A stretch of DNA of 58,545 nt. It comes from Saprospiraceae bacterium (GTDB taxonomy: Bacteria; Bacteroidota; Bacteroidia; Chitinophagales; Saprospiraceae). Where the stretch lies: the NCBI GenBank assembly GCA_018057925.1, contig JAGPCT010000019.1, positions 1 through 58,545 on the forward strand, written 5' to 3'. The translations under genes and the position numbers were made by a program. The notes beneath the pieces are model-generated. The model did not search any database. It worked only from the letters and a program-made list of their open reading frames with translations, and was not told the origin of the DNA. Each line of letters begins with the position of its first letter. Within the stretch, counting starts at the first letter, position 1. Positions 58,419-58,545 of the stretch are shown here, piece by piece.

Positions 58419-58545
58419 TGTCTTGTCCTAAAATAGGTTTACACAAAAAAGTGTAAAAATGGACAAAAAAAGTAAAGTTATTTCAGGACTAAAATCTGAA
58501 AAAATCATCATCAAAAAGCCGAGTAAGTATTTCGCTGATTCGGAA
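58419..58545 (+). mobile_element. IS3-type insertion element, left end, runs off the window
   Basis: It begins TGTCTTGTCCTAAAATAGG, an IS3-like terminus starting with TG, and the short hairpin TTTACAC / GTGTAAA lies just before a coding start at ATG 58459. That frame reads MDKKSKVISGLKSEKIIIKK then PSKYFADSE and stays open to the end. It resembles the first residues of IS3-family OrfA proteins of Bacteroidota. The right end and orfB are not in the window. Confidence 0.65.

Noticed and set aside
1-58545. tRNA or rRNA genes
   Set aside because: No cloverleaf with CCA-type acceptor or rRNA conserved stretch was recognised by eye; a tRNAscan run would settle it.

Overview
This window reads as a chromosomal segment of a Bacteroidota bacterium. 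The DNA is AT-rich. Several promoters fit the Bacteroidota pattern (TTG/TTTG, 19-20 bases, TAnnTTTG). Secreted proteins end in type IX secretion (Por/T9SS) sorting domains. Families common in this phylum recur, such as CarboxypepD_reg-like proteins, small outer-membrane beta-barrels, DUF2975 with an Xre partner, and 'four helix bundle' proteins. I cannot name the species; a Saprospiria/Chitinophagia-type environmental organism is a guess.

Bases 1-14,500 are accessory DNA. A 5'-truncated Na+/H+ antiporter and a cupin lead into mostly plus-strand, largely single-gene units: a Crp-like regulator, a broken PIN toxin/antitoxin pair, a DUF1016 nuclease, a secreted HEAT-like protein, an inverted RES-Xre toxin-antitoxin pair, type III restriction debris, an AbiEi/AbiEii pair, a DUF4153 fragment, an alpha/beta hydrolase and a hypothetical gene. 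Four same-direction copies of a dispersed repeat ('R3') each end 16-105 bases upstream of a gene, so the region looks like a cassette array. No integrase lies in the window.

Bases 14,500-32,800 hold REP-like hairpins, a secreted T9SS metalloprotease, GNAT and LOG proteins, uvrA, an outer-membrane barrel, a repeat-filled gap, a fasciclin lipoprotein, a gamma-carbonic anhydrase-like protein, a T9SS beta-helix protein, a CPBP-cdsA-psd phospholipid operon, and an MbnP / MbnH-like di-haem peroxidase / truncated haemoglobin operon. A structured ncRNA-like element lies at about 18.2 kb.

Bases 32,900-36,750 form a restriction-modification island: Xre regulator, cytosine methyltransferase, HNH nuclease, DUF4253 protein and a second cytosine methyltransferase. 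The first methyltransferase has lost its C-terminal motif X, which is replaced by a second copy of the structured element. The second has lost its start and most of motif I.

Bases 37,000-53,300 look like core chromosome: a CMD/AhpD-like protein, uvrD, thrABC, heme A synthase, dtd, a MazG-like protein, an FkbM methyltransferase and an SGNH-GH20 fusion. A perfect 16-base parS site lies before thrA and a near-perfect one inside thrC. An AT-rich, gene-free gap of about 520 bases at 46.6-47.1 kb carries two exact DnaA boxes. I infer that the replication origin lies here.

Bases 53,330-58,545 are a second accessory island. Duplicated four-helix-bundle genes flank a Fic gene. After them come a dndC-like sulfurtransferase split by one in-frame TAA, a PIN-GNAT-PUA-like fusion and an ASCH protein. 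A further gene of the same run is cut after about ten codons by the left end of an IS3-type element that continues past the window. This DndC / PIN-GNAT / ASCH cluster, without dndA, B, D or E in view, is the best candidate here for an undescribed conflict or nucleic-acid-modification system.
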